DNA from: SIG710 sp045604985
GTDB taxonomy: Bacteria; Bacillota; Clostridia; Oscillospirales; CAG-272
Length of the DNA stretch: 64,000 nucleotides
Assembly (NCBI GenBank): GCA_045604985.1
Contig: JAZUPD010000087.1
Span: 1 to 64,000 of the forward strand
Reading direction: 5' to 3'
Position numbers and translations under genes: made by a program. A model generated the notes under the pieces. The model did not search any database. It was not told the origin of the DNA and saw nothing but the letters and a program-made list of their open reading frames with translations. Each line of letters opens with the position of its first letter. Within the stretch, counting starts at the first letter, position 1. Below are positions 42,166 through 51,207 of the stretch, piece after piece.

Positions 42166-42768
42166 ATGAAAATAATAGGACTTACGGGACAAAGCGGTGC
42201 AGGAAAAGGCACTGTTGCCTCTATTCTTGAAAAACACGGAATCCCGCATATCGACTGCGATGCCGTCTACCATTTGATGCTCACCGAGGACGGAGAATGT
42301 ACAAATGCCCTTACAAAACACTTCGGTGAAAAAATTCTTTCTAAGGACGGCACTGTTGACAGAAAAAAACTTGCAGATGCGGTATTTCATGGAGAGGGGC
42401 ATGAAAAAAAACTTGCTCAGCTTAATAAAATAACTCATTCCCTCGTGCTAAAAAAATGCAGAGATATGCTTCAAGAATATAAAAATCAAGGAAAACTCGC
42501 TGTGGCGGTCGATGCCCCTGCCCTTTTTGAGAGCGGATTTGACCGAGAATGCGACATTATCCTTTCCGTCACCGCACCTCTCGAAATTCGTCTTGAAAGA
42601 ATAATGAAGCGAGACGGGATAAGCCGCCAAAAGGTACTTGAACGCTTTTCTGCACAAAAAAGTGAGGCTTTTTTCATAGAAAACTCTGATTATGTGATTA
42701 AAAACGCATCAGAAAAAAAAGAGCTTGAAAAATCCATCCAAAAATTTATCGGGGAGAAATTAAGTTGA
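42166..42768 (+). CDS. coaE: dephospho-CoA kinase
   Basis: The 200-residue kinase carries out the last step of coenzyme A synthesis, phosphorylating the 3' hydroxyl of dephospho-CoA. The P-loop 'GLTGQSGAGKGTVA' lies at residues 5-18, the substrate Asp-Cys-Asp 'HIDCDAVYH' near 31, and the lid 'RLERIMKRDGISRQ' near 145. It begins one base after the oxidoreductase stop, and its own stop overlaps the start of the next gene. Confidence 0.95.
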   Translation: MKIIGLTGQSGAGKGTVASILEKHGIPHIDCDAVYHLMLTEDGECTNALTKHFGEKILSKDGTVDRKKLADAVFHGEGHEKKLAQLNKITHSLVLKKCRDMLQEYKNQGKLAVAVDAPALFESGFDRECDIILSVTAPLEIRLERIMKRDGISRQKVLERFSAQKSEAFFIENSDYVIKNASEKKELEKSIQKFIGEKLS

Positions 42769-43334
42769 AAAACGCACTTACAAGAAGCATTGCGATAATC
42801 GTGATACTCGTCATTTCCATCGGCGCAGGCTTTATTATAGACGGTATCTGCGACAGCATCGACAGAAAAACTCATCCTCTGGAATATACCGAATATGTTG
42901 AAAAATATTCCGCAGCATATTCCGTGCCAAAGGAAATAATATATGCCACCATCAAGACGGAAAGTGGTTTCAAATCAAATGCTGTGTCAAGTGCGGGTGC
43001 TGTTGGACTGATGCAAATGATGCCGGACACATTTCTCTGGCTATGCGAGAAAAACGGCGAGGAGCTTGATGCCGGAATGCTTTATGATCCCGAAACCAAC
43101 ATCAGATACGGCACATATTATCTTTCATATCTCTATTCACAATTCGGTCTCTGGGAAACCGTTTATGCCGCATACAACTGCGGTCCCGGACGAGTTAAAG
43201 AATGGCAGGAAAACGAAAAATACGCCGATGAAAACGGGATACTTATAAGTATTCCCATAAGGGAAACAGCAAATTATGTAAAAAAGATGACAGATGCGGT
43301 GGAAACATACAAAAAATTATATTTTAGGAGATAA
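42765..43334 (+). CDS. membrane-anchored lytic transglycosylase (SLT domain)
   Basis: The 189-residue protein has one N-terminal helix (residues ~8-28) followed by a SLT/goose-lysozyme-type domain. The catalytic Glu66 is in 'TIKTESGFKSNAVS'. Further family motifs are 'AVGLMQMMPDTFLW', 'PETNIRYGTYYLSYL' and 'AAYNCGPGRVKEW'. It should cleave peptidoglycan glycan strands at the outer face of the membrane. The start is a TTG overlapping the coaE stop (TTGA). This pairing with coaE is common in Clostridia. Confidence 0.92.
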   Translation: MKNALTRSIAIIVILVISIGAGFIIDGICDSIDRKTHPLEYTEYVEKYSAAYSVPKEIIYATIKTESGFKSNAVSSAGAVGLMQMMPDTFLWLCEKNGEELDAGMLYDPETNIRYGTYYLSYLYSQFGLWETVYAAYNCGPGRVKEWQENEKYADENGILISIPIRETANYVKKMTDAVETYKKLYFRR

Positions 43335-43338
43335 AACG

Positions 43339-44730
43339 ATGAAAGCAGCAAAGGAACTCAAAAACGAACTCTTTTATGTAAAGAAAAACATCTATCAGCT
43401 CACAGACGAAGCAAATGTTAAGGCGGCATTCGACTATGCAGTTGGCTACAAGAACTATCTTGACAATGCAAAAACAGAGCGTGAGTCGGTAATAAAGGCA
43501 GTTGATCTTGCAGAAGCAGCGGGATTTAAGCCCTATACCCTCGGTCAGGCACTGAAGGCAGGCGACAAGCTCTATTATAACAACCGCGGTAAGAGCCTCT
43601 TCGTTTTCACAATAGGCTCAGAAAATATCGAGAACGGTATCCGTATTTCCGCAGCTCACGTTGATTCCCCCCGTCTGGATTTTAAGCCTTGCCCCGTTTA
43701 TGAGGACTGCGGAATGGCATTCTTTAAGACCCATTACTATGGCGGAATCAAGAAATATCAGTGGGTTGCTATCCCTCTTGCAATTCACGGCGTTGTTACC
43801 CTTAAGGACGGAACGAACGTTGAAATAAACATAGGTGAGGACGAGAACGATCCAGTTTTCTACATCAACGATATCCTTCCCCATCTCGGTCAGAATCAGG
43901 CAAAGAAAACTTTGGGCGAAGCAATAGAGGGCGAACAGCTCAATCTTCTTGCGGCAACAAGCCCCTATAACGGAGAAGACGAGGGCGAGCAGGTCAAGCT
44001 CAATGTTCTTGCACTTCTTAATGAAAAATACGGCATAACAGAGGCTGATTTTCTCTCTGCAGAGCTTAGCGCAGTCCCCGCAGACAAGGCAAGAGATATC
44101 GGTCTTGACAGAGCCGCTATCGGCTCATACGGTCACGATGACAGAGTTTGCGCTTATCCCGCACTCACCTCCGTTATCGACAATGCAGACAGTACTCATA
44201 CTCTTATGTGCGTGCTTGCAGACAAGGAAGAGATCGGCAGCGAGGGCGCAAGCGGAATGCAGTGCTGCATCTTCTCCGATCTTATTGATGAAATTTCAAA
44301 GGCTCTCGGTGCTGACAGTGCAGTTGTAAGAGCAAATTCCAAGTGCCTTTCGGCAGACGTTTCTGCAGCTTACGATCCCAATTTCAAGGACGCATTTGAA
44401 AAGAGAAACACACCCGAGCTTTCCTGCGGTGTAGTCCTTATCAAATACACAGGCTCCAGAGGTAAGGGCGGCACAAACGATGCAAGCGCAGAATATATCG
44501 GCTGGCTTCGCTCTGTAATGGAGAAGGCCAACGTCATCTGGCAGACGGGCGAGTTTGGCAGAATCGACCTTGGCGGTGGCGGAACAGTTGCAAAATTCAT
44601 TGCTAATCTCAATATCGACACAGTTGACCTTGGCGTTCCTGTGATCTCCATGCACGCGCCTTATGAGCTTATTTCAAAAGTTGACCTCTATGAGACATAC
44701 AAGGCATTCTCTGCCTTCTGCAAATACTGA
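43339..44730 (+). CDS. M18-family aminopeptidase
   Basis: The 463-residue metalloenzyme removes N-terminal residues from peptides, using two metals in a large assembly. Metal ligands and base are visible: 'SAAHVDSPRLDFKP', 'DKEEIGSEGASGMQ' with the catalytic Glu pair, and the C-terminal 'ISMHAPYELISKVD'. 'YYGGIKKYQWVAIPLAIHG' is a family signature. The start used is the ATG six bases after AGGAGA, inside the end of the transglycosylase gene. Its stop overlaps the prfA start (TGATG). Confidence 0.94.
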   Translation: MKAAKELKNELFYVKKNIYQLTDEANVKAAFDYAVGYKNYLDNAKTERESVIKAVDLAEAAGFKPYTLGQALKAGDKLYYNNRGKSLFVFTIGSENIENGIRISAAHVDSPRLDFKPCPVYEDCGMAFFKTHYYGGIKKYQWVAIPLAIHGVVTLKDGTNVEINIGEDENDPVFYINDILPHLGQNQAKKTLGEAIEGEQLNLLAATSPYNGEDEGEQVKLNVLALLNEKYGITEADFLSAELSAVPADKARDIGLDRAAIGSYGHDDRVCAYPALTSVIDNADSTHTLMCVLADKEEIGSEGASGMQCCIFSDLIDEISKALGADSAVVRANSKCLSADVSAAYDPNFKDAFEKRNTPELSCGVVLIKYTGSRGKGGTNDASAEYIGWLRSVMEKANVIWQTGEFGRIDLGGGGTVAKFIANLNIDTVDLGVPVISMHAPYELISKVDLYETYKAFSAFCKY

Positions 44731-45797
44731 TGCTCCTTAAACTACGAGAAACAGAGCAAAAATTCATCGGTATCGAGGACAGCCTTGGTGATCCAAACAT
44801 TATGAGCGATCCTCAAAGATACGCTTCGCTCATGAAGGAATATAAATCGCTCACTCCCCTAATCGAAAAATACAGAGAATACAAATCATGCTCTGAAAAT
44901 ATTTCCGGCATTGAAGAAATGCTCGCAGGAGGGCTTGATGTCGAAATGCGTGAGCTTTGCGAGACAGAGCTGAAGGACGAAAAAGCGAGAATCGAAAAGC
45001 TTGCCGAGGAATTAAAAATACTACTTCTTCCAAAAGACCCCAATAACGATAAAAACGTTATAGTTGAGATAAGAGCTTGCACCGGCGGTGATGAGGCAGC
45101 ACTTTTTGCCGCCGACCTTTACCGTATGTACGGTATGTATGCAGATAAAAACGGAATAAAGATCTCCCCCATTTCATCAAATCCCACAGAGATAGGGGGT
45201 TATCGAGAGATAAGCTTTATGATGGAGGGAGAGGGCGTTTATGCCAAGATGAAGTTTGAGAGCGGTGTTCACAGAGTGCAAAGAGTTCCCGATACTGAAA
45301 CTCAAGGACGCATACACACCTCAACCGTTTCTGTTGCGGTGCTTCCCGAGGCGGAAGAGGTAGAAATCGAGATAAAACCATCCGAGTTGAAGTTTGAGAC
45401 CTGCAAATCCAGTGGTGCGGGCGGTCAGCATATTAACAAAACCGAATCCGCAGTCCGCATAACACATCTTCCCACCGGAATCATCGTGGAATGTCAGGAT
45501 GAGCGAAGCCAGTTCAAAAACCGAGACAAGGCAATGAAAATGCTCCGTGCAAAGCTCTTTGATATAAAGCAAAGAGAGCAAACGGATAAAATAGCATCCG
45601 AGAGACGTGAGCAGGTTGGAACGGGCGACAGAAGCGAAAAGATACGCACCTATAATTTCCCCCAGAGCCGCGTTACCGACCACAGAATAAAGGTTACAAC
45701 TCACGCGCTTGAAAACTTTCTTAACGGTGATATCGGAGAAATAATTGATGCACTGCGTGCGGCAGATGCGGCAGAGCGTCTTAAAAAAAACAGATAA
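44730..45797 (+). CDS. prfA: peptide chain release factor 1
   Basis: The 355-residue factor reads UAG and UAA stop codons and triggers peptide release. The stop-codon tripeptide P-x-T appears as Pro-Asp-Thr in 'RVPDTETQGRIHTST'. The catalytic GGQ lies in 'SSGAGGQHINKTESAVRI'. The C-terminal 'TYNFPQSRVTDHRI' is conserved. It is translationally coupled to the aminopeptidase gene (TGATG). The methyltransferase gene prmC that modifies GGQ often sits beside prfA but is not here. Confidence 0.97.
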   Translation: MLLKLRETEQKFIGIEDSLGDPNIMSDPQRYASLMKEYKSLTPLIEKYREYKSCSENISGIEEMLAGGLDVEMRELCETELKDEKARIEKLAEELKILLLPKDPNNDKNVIVEIRACTGGDEAALFAADLYRMYGMYADKNGIKISPISSNPTEIGGYREISFMMEGEGVYAKMKFESGVHRVQRVPDTETQGRIHTSTVSVAVLPEAEEVEIEIKPSELKFETCKSSGAGGQHINKTESAVRITHLPTGIIVECQDERSQFKNRDKAMKMLRAKLFDIKQREQTDKIASERREQVGTGDRSEKIRTYNFPQSRVTDHRIKVTTHALENFLNGDIGEIIDALRAADAAERLKKNR

Positions 45798-45810
45798 AAA
45801 GAGATAGAAA

Positions 45811-46716
45811 ATAAAACTAGCAGCACCGACCTGTCATTTCAAAACAGTAAAAACACAAAAAGAAAAGATAAAGCATCTTTATGATGCGGGATTTCGTAAT
45901 ATTGACCTTACGGTCTACAGCATAAATACCGTTGAGGATATAATTTCCGATAATTGGCAGGAATTTGTCTATGACCTTGGTGACTACGCCGCATCGCTTG
46001 ATGTGAAATTCGTTCAATCTCACACCTCAGACATAGGACTTCTCACAAGAACCTATGGCTATGAAAAAGCCGTTGAGATAACAAAGAGAACCATTGATAT
46101 ATGCGGTATGCTGAACATACCAAATACCGTTGTTCATTCTATTGTTGGCGATGACAAAGAGGATTTTTACGCCAAAAACATTCCTTTTTATAGGTCACTT
46201 TATCCCACAATGGAAAAAAACAATGTTGAAGTGTTGGTGGAAAGCAACGCAAGATCCAATATTGGCGATAAATATTTCGTCATATCGGGTGCTGATATTA
46301 TTGAGCTTATCGAAGCACTTGATCATCCTCTCATCCACGCCTGCTGGGATACGGGACACGCAAATATCCAAGGAAATCAGTATGAGCATATCATAACACT
46401 CGGAAAGCATCTCCACGCAATACATTTAAATGACAACCGTGGTCATGTTGACGAGCATATGATCCCTTATCTTGGCACATTCAACCTTGATGAGATCATC
46501 AATGCCCTTATTGATATTGATTTTAAAGGATATTTCACCTTTGAAGCAGATAATTCCGTGATGCGGGGAGACGCTATATGGCCTCATGAAAAGGTCATTT
46601 CCGAAAGAGACACGCGCCTCAAGGAAGCTCCGATGTTTATGAGAGACGAGCTTGAAAAGCTGCTTTATAAAATCGGCAAATACGCCCTTGAAGCATACGG
46701 AATCTTTGAAGAATAA
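45811..46716 (+). CDS. sugar-phosphate isomerase/epimerase-like protein with no canonical start codon
   Basis: This TIM-barrel protein (AP endonuclease family 2 fold) shows 'VHSIVGDDKEDF', 'VEVLVESNARSNIGDKY', 'HACWDTGHANIQG' (metal-binding Asp and His) and 'HLHAIHLNDNRGHVDEHM'. The frame clearly extends upstream of the first possible start, a GTG at 46003. From an ATA at 45811 it reads KLAAPTCHFKTV..., then 'KIKHLYDAGFRNIDLTVYS', a proper first strand and helix of the barrel. No ATG, GTG or TTG occurs in that 64-codon part; a stop (TAG) lies three bases before the ATA's preceding codon. Where an ATG would be expected the sequence is ATA, preceded by AGAGATAG. Either AUA initiates, perhaps through coupling to prfA ending 13 bp upstream, or the gene is losing its start. 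Full length from ATA is 301 residues, normal for the family. Confidence 0.75.
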   Translation: MKLAAPTCHFKTVKTQKEKIKHLYDAGFRNIDLTVYSINTVEDIISDNWQEFVYDLGDYAASLDVKFVQSHTSDIGLLTRTYGYEKAVEITKRTIDICGMLNIPNTVVHSIVGDDKEDFYAKNIPFYRSLYPTMEKNNVEVLVESNARSNIGDKYFVISGADIIELIEALDHPLIHACWDTGHANIQGNQYEHIITLGKHLHAIHLNDNRGHVDEHMIPYLGTFNLDEIINALIDIDFKGYFTFEADNSVMRGDAIWPHEKVISERDTRLKEAPMFMRDELEKLLYKIGKYALEAYGIFEE

Positions 46717-46740
46717 TTTTTTTGAAAGGAAGTCATTTCT

Positions 46741-47787
46741 TTGACTACTGAGCTGATAAAAATAACCGACCCTTATGAGAAAAGCGCAAAAGATGCTCTC
46801 GGAAGGGCGGCAGAAATACTGCGTGGCGGCGGACTTGTGGTTATGCCCACAGAAACGGTCTATGGACTTGGCGGAAATGGTCTTGACGCAAAGGCCGCCG
46901 AGAAGATCTATGCGGCAAAAGGCAGACCTGCGGATAATCCTCTTATTTTGCATATCGAAAAGCCCGAGGATGCGGGAAAATACTGCCAAACGTCACCACT
47001 CTATTTTGAACTTGCAAAAGCCTTTATGCCCGGTCCCCTTACCGTGATAATGCCCAAAAATGACATCGTCCCCTTTGCCGTGACCGCTGGACTTCCAACC
47101 GTTGCCGTGCGTTGCCCCGAGCATAAGATAGCAAATGCGCTGATACGAGAAGCTGGCATACCGATAGCCGCACCCTCGGCAAATATTTCGGGAAAACCTT
47201 CTCCCACGAACGCAAAATATGTTGTTGAGGACTTGGACGGCAGAGTTGATATGATAATTGACGGAGGCGAATGTGAGATAGGGCTTGAATCCACCATCGT
47301 TATGATAAATGATGATTCTCTCACACTTCTCCGCCCGGGAGCAATTACATATGATGCTCTTTCACTGGTCTGCGAAAAAGTTACCATCGACGATAAAGTA
47401 CTCACTATGCTGAAGGAAAACGAAAAGCCCCTTTCTCCCGGCATGAAATATAAGCACTATGCACCAAACACGCCCTTTATTTTGCTTGACGGAAACTATG
47501 CGGCGCAAACGAAATTTCTCATAAATGAAATAAAAGCAAAAAGATGTGTCGTTCTCTGCTATGACGAAGAAAAGGACACATTAAATGATAAAAACGCTTC
47601 CCTTATTCCAATCGGAATGAGAGAAGATCTTGCTTCTCACGCTCGAAAGCTCTTCACTGCTCTTCGGGATGCGGACAAGCTTGGCTGTGATGTGATATAT
47701 GCCCATCTGCCCCCAAAAACAGGACTTGGGCTTGCGCTCTATAACAGAATGATAAGAGCCGCTGCACACACGATTTTAAAGGTTTAA
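46741..47787 (+). CDS. L-threonylcarbamoyladenylate synthase (Sua5 type)
   Basis: The 348-residue enzyme makes threonylcarbamoyl-AMP from threonine, bicarbonate and ATP for the t6A modification of tRNAs reading ANN codons. The YrdC domain has 'VVMPTETVYGLGGNGL', 'KIYAAKGRPADNPLILHI', 'MPGPLTVIM', 'VAVRCPEH' and 'IAAPSANISGKPSPT'. A linker 'SPGMKYKHYAPNTP' and a C-terminal Rossmann-like Sua5 domain follow, making this the long form. The start is a TTG at 46741 behind AAAGGAAG. The tcdA-like gene at 59514 acts later in the same pathway (cyclic t6A). Confidence 0.95.
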   Translation: MTTELIKITDPYEKSAKDALGRAAEILRGGGLVVMPTETVYGLGGNGLDAKAAEKIYAAKGRPADNPLILHIEKPEDAGKYCQTSPLYFELAKAFMPGPLTVIMPKNDIVPFAVTAGLPTVAVRCPEHKIANALIREAGIPIAAPSANISGKPSPTNAKYVVEDLDGRVDMIIDGGECEIGLESTIVMINDDSLTLLRPGAITYDALSLVCEKVTIDDKVLTMLKENEKPLSPGMKYKHYAPNTPFILLDGNYAAQTKFLINEIKAKRCVVLCYDEEKDTLNDKNASLIPIGMREDLASHARKLFTALRDADKLGCDVIYAHLPPKTGLGLALYNRMIRAAAHTILKV

Positions 47788-47805
47788 GAAAGGTATGGCA
47801 AAGAA

Positions 47806-50019
47806 ATGGCAAAGAAAAAGACAGTCTCCACCCCAGAAGAAATAATCTACTCCGAGCCAACGCTCCAGCCCATAACGGAAACCATCGAAAAGAACTATAT
47901 GCCCTATGTTATGAGCGTTATCATATCCCGTGCAATTCCGGAGATAGACGGTCTGAAGCCTTCCCACAGAAAGCTTCTTTATACCATGTACACAATGGGG
48001 CTTCTTAATAAAGAAAGGACAAAGAGTGCAAATATCGTCGGTCAGACAATGAAGCTCAATCCTCACGGAGATGCCGCAATTTATGAAACTCTCGTCCGTC
48101 TCACCCGAGATAATGAAACATTACTTCATCCTTTTGTAGACTCCAAGGGAAACTTCGGTAAGCAGTACAGCTCAGAAACACAGTACGCCGCATCCCGTTA
48201 TACCGAATGTAAGCTTGAAAAATTTTGTGAAGAGCTTTTTAGGGGCATAGATAAGAATGCCGTTGACATGGTGGATAACTATGACGGCACTCTCATCGAG
48301 CCTACCCTGCTTCCGACCACGTTTCCAAACGTGCTGGTAACGCCCAATATGGGTATCGCTGTCGGTATGGTATCAAATATTTGCTCATTCAACCTTAACG
48401 AGGTATGCGACGGCACAATAGCTCTGCTTAAAAACCCAAAGACAAGCACGGAAAAGATCATGCAGTTAATAAAAGCCCCCGATTTTTCGGGAGGCGGAGA
48501 AATAATCTACGATGAAGCACAGATGAGACAGATATACGAAACCGGAAGCGGGTCTGTACGCATACGCTCGGTTTACGAATATGATAAAAAGGAAAACTGC
48601 ATAGATATCCGTCAGATTCCTTACTCAACCTCAACAGAGCTTATAATGAAAAAGATCATTGAAATGATAAAGGAGGGCAAGCTTCGGGATTGCACCGATG
48701 TACGCGATGAAACTGACCTTCACGGTCTTAAACTAACCATAGACCTTCGCCGCGGAGTAGACCCCGACAAGCTGATGAAAAAACTCTTCAAATCAACTCC
48801 CCTTGAAGATAGCTTTAAATGTAATTTCAATATTCTTATAGGCTCCGTTCCCAGACAGATGGGAATCGTCGAAATACTTACCGAATGGATAAAATTCCGC
48901 ATGGAATGTGTCAGAAGGGAGCTTTCCTTTGACCTTGAGAAAAAGGAAGCAAAGCTTCATCTTCTCCTTGGTCTTGGAAAGATACTTCTTGATATCGACA
49001 AGGCTATCCGCATAATCCGCCAAACTGAAAAGGAAGAGGATGTTGTTCCAAACCTTGAAGAAGGCTTCTCCATCGACAAAATACAGGCGGAATATATTGC
49101 AGACATCAAGCTTCGCAATCTCAACCGCGAATATATTCTGAACCGTATAAAGGAAATTGAAGGCCTTCAGGCAGAGATCGCAGAGCTGAAGGATATTCTG
49201 AGCGACGAGATAAAGATAAAGAACTATATCATAAAGCAGCTGCAGGAGATCAAGAAAAAATACGGAAAGCCCCGCCTTTCAAGTATTCTTTATACAAACG
49301 GCGAGCCTGAAATCGAGGAAGAAGAGCCTGTTGAAAATTATAATGTCCGTCTTGTTCTTTCAAAAGAGGGATATTTCAAAAAGATAACCTTTCAGTCTCT
49401 CAAGGGCAACGACGAACAGAAATTCAAGGAAGGCGACAGAGAGGAAAGCTCATTTGATGCAGAAAACGCAGACAACGTCATATTCTTCACCAATAAATGT
49501 CAGGTTTACCGAGCAAAGGTCGATGATTTTGATTGCACAAAGGCATCAGCTCTTGGAGATTTCCTTCCCGCAAAGCTTGAAATGGATGAGGGAGAGAAGC
49601 CTATATTGATGAAGATACAGAACGGCTATCCCGAAAACGAGAATTTCATCTTTATTTTTGAAAACGGCAAGGGTGTTAGAGTTCCCGCTTCGTCTTATCA
49701 GACGAAGGGTAACAGACGCAAACTCATAGGCGCATATTCGGATGCTTCGCCCATCGTTTCGGTATTCTATGAAACGGAACCTATTGACATTTTGATGAAA
49801 TCTACAGATAATAAGGCGATAGTTGTAAAATCCACGCTGATTCCCATAAAGACGACAAGAAGTGCCGCAGGCGTAAACGTCTTTACACTAAAAAAAGGCA
49901 ACAAAATTGCAAGCGCAGCGGTTGGCTTTGAAGAAATCTTTGATCCCAAGGGCTTCAAAAAGCTCAAAATACCTGCCGTCGGTGTCATCATCCCGAACGG
50001 TGAACAACTTTCATTTTAA
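47806..50019 (+). CDS. type IIA topoisomerase subunit A, ParC-like
   Basis: The 737-residue subunit breaks and rejoins DNA. The catalytic Tyr132 is in 'YAASRYTECKL', and the winged-helix region contains 'HRKLLYTMYTMGL'. The quinolone-determining region reads NPHGDAAIYETLVR: the position equal to GyrA Ser83 is Ala90, while the acidic partner is Glu94. The C-terminal domain lacks the GyrA-box (QRRGGKG), so it is ParC-like rather than gyrase. A coiled coil lies near residues 370-490. No subunit B gene is adjacent. Its start is unusual: an ATG at 47794 in another frame opens 16 codons and stops within the gene, and the 12-base unit ATGGCAAAGAAA occurs there with a second copy at the true start. 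The ribosome site AAAGG is better spaced for neither. Confidence 0.9.
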   Translation: MAKKKTVSTPEEIIYSEPTLQPITETIEKNYMPYVMSVIISRAIPEIDGLKPSHRKLLYTMYTMGLLNKERTKSANIVGQTMKLNPHGDAAIYETLVRLTRDNETLLHPFVDSKGNFGKQYSSETQYAASRYTECKLEKFCEELFRGIDKNAVDMVDNYDGTLIEPTLLPTTFPNVLVTPNMGIAVGMVSNICSFNLNEVCDGTIALLKNPKTSTEKIMQLIKAPDFSGGGEIIYDEAQMRQIYETGSGSVRIRSVYEYDKKENCIDIRQIPYSTSTELIMKKIIEMIKEGKLRDCTDVRDETDLHGLKLTIDLRRGVDPDKLMKKLFKSTPLEDSFKCNFNILIGSVPRQMGIVEILTEWIKFRMECVRRELSFDLEKKEAKLHLLLGLGKILLDIDKAIRIIRQTEKEEDVVPNLEEGFSIDKIQAEYIADIKLRNLNREYILNRIKEIEGLQAEIAELKDILSDEIKIKNYIIKQLQEIKKKYGKPRLSSILYTNGEPEIEEEEPVENYNVRLVLSKEGYFKKITFQSLKGNDEQKFKEGDREESSFDAENADNVIFFTNKCQVYRAKVDDFDCTKASALGDFLPAKLEMDEGEKPILMKIQNGYPENENFIFIFENGKGVRVPASSYQTKGNRRKLIGAYSDASPIVSVFYETEPIDILMKSTDNKAIVVKSTLIPIKTTRSAAGVNVFTLKKGNKIASAAVGFEEIFDPKGFKKLKIPAVGVIIPNGEQLSF

Positions 50020-50025
50020 TAAAAT

Positions 50026-50064
50026 AACATGGCAGCTTCGTTTTGAAACTGCCATGTTCTTTTT
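50026..50064 (+). terminator. terminator of the plus-strand run
   Basis: AACATGGCAG (50026-50035) and CTGCCATGTT (50049-50058) pair exactly, followed by CTTTTTT. It also separates the converging tgt gene. Confidence 0.88.
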
Positions 50065-50067
50065 TAT

Positions 50068-51204
50068 TTAGCTCTCGGAGCGTTCTCCGAGTATCTGAAT
50101 ATATTTCTGATAGAAGGATTCAAAATACCCGCCGTCAAGGGCGTCTCGAATCTTCTGCATAAGCTCATTATAGAAATAAAGATTATGAAGAACCGCAAGT
50201 CGCATACCAAGGGCTTCCTTTGCCTTGATAAGATGACGAACATATGAACGGCTGTAATTACGGCAAGCGGGACAGCCACAATTTTCATCAAAGGGTCTTG
50301 CGTCCTTTGCGTATTTTTCATTGCAGATATTCATTTTTCCATGCCATGTAAAGAGATTTCCATGTCGGGCATTACGGCTGGGCATAACGCAATCAAAGAA
50401 ATCAACACCCATGTTTACCGCCTCAAGAATATTGCAGGGAGTTCCAACACCCATAAGGTATCTTGGCTTATGCTTTGGCATATAAGGCTCAACGACATCT
50501 ATTATTCTATACATATCCTCCGTCGCCTCTCCAACAGCAAGACCTCCGATAGCATAGCCGTCAAGATCAAGCTCGGCAATGGTCTGCATATGCTCAATGC
50601 GTAGATCCTCGTAAGTTCCGCCTTGACCGATACCAAAAAGCATCTGGTCCTTATTTATCGTTTCGGGCAGAGAATTGAGCCTTGCCATCTCATTTTTGCA
50701 TCTGACGAGCCAGCGAGCGGTTCTGTCGCAGGAATTTTTTACATAATTATAGGGCGCAGGGTTTTCAATACATTCGTCAAATGCCATTGCGATGGTGGAT
50801 GCAAGATTTGACTGTATCTGCATACTCTCTTCAGGCCCCATAAAGATGCGTTTTCCATCTATATGAGAAGCAAAACGAACGCCCTCCTCGGTTATTTTAC
50901 GAAGTTGGGACAGGGAAAACACCTGAAATCCGCCGCTGTCAGTAAGCACGGGCTTATTCCAATTAAAAAATTTGCGAAGGCCGCCCATTTCGTGAATGAG
51001 CTTATCGCCGGGTCGCAGATGAAGATGGTACGTGTTGGAAAGCTCAACCTGACAATTAAGGTCTATAAGATCCATAGTGGAAACACCGCCCTTAATTGCG
51101 GCGCAAGTACCAACATTCATAAAAACTGGAGTCTGAATATCTCCGTGAACTGTGTGAAGGCAACCTCTTCTGGCTCTGCCCTCTTGCTTTATCAGATTGA
51201 ACAT
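50068..51204 (-). CDS. tgt: tRNA-guanine transglycosylase
   Basis: The 378-residue enzyme exchanges guanine-34 of GUN-anticodon tRNAs for preQ1 or queuine. Signatures are 'DSGGFQVFSL' (substrate Asp), 'GIGQGGTYEDLR', 'YAIGGLAVGE', and the catalytic Asp in 'FFDCVMPSRNARHGN'. The zinc site is 'CGCPACRNYSRSYVRHL' with a later His. It starts within four bases of the mutL stop and is the last gene of the miaB-ylbF-mutS-mutL run. The usual neighbours (queA, yajC) are not present. In Clostridia lacking preQ1 synthesis Tgt may salvage queuine; queC/D/E/F are not in the window. Confidence 0.96.
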   Translation of the reverse strand: MFNLIKQEGRARRGCLHTVHGDIQTPVFMNVGTCAAIKGGVSTMDLIDLNCQVELSNTYHLHLRPGDKLIHEMGGLRKFFNWNKPVLTDSGGFQVFSLSQLRKITEEGVRFASHIDGKRIFMGPEESMQIQSNLASTIAMAFDECIENPAPYNYVKNSCDRTARWLVRCKNEMARLNSLPETINKDQMLFGIGQGGTYEDLRIEHMQTIAELDLDGYAIGGLAVGEATEDMYRIIDVVEPYMPKHKPRYLMGVGTPCNILEAVNMGVDFFDCVMPSRNARHGNLFTWHGKMNICNEKYAKDARPFDENCGCPACRNYSRSYVRHLIKAKEALGMRLAVLHNLYFYNELMQKIRDALDGGYFESFYQKYIQILGERSES

Positions 51205-51207
51205 ATT

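Noticed and set aside
41010..50019. A dedicated sugar catabolic operon
   Set aside because: Although a Gfo/Idh dehydrogenase and a sugar-phosphate isomerase share the run, the other six genes are unrelated housekeeping genes and no transporter is present.
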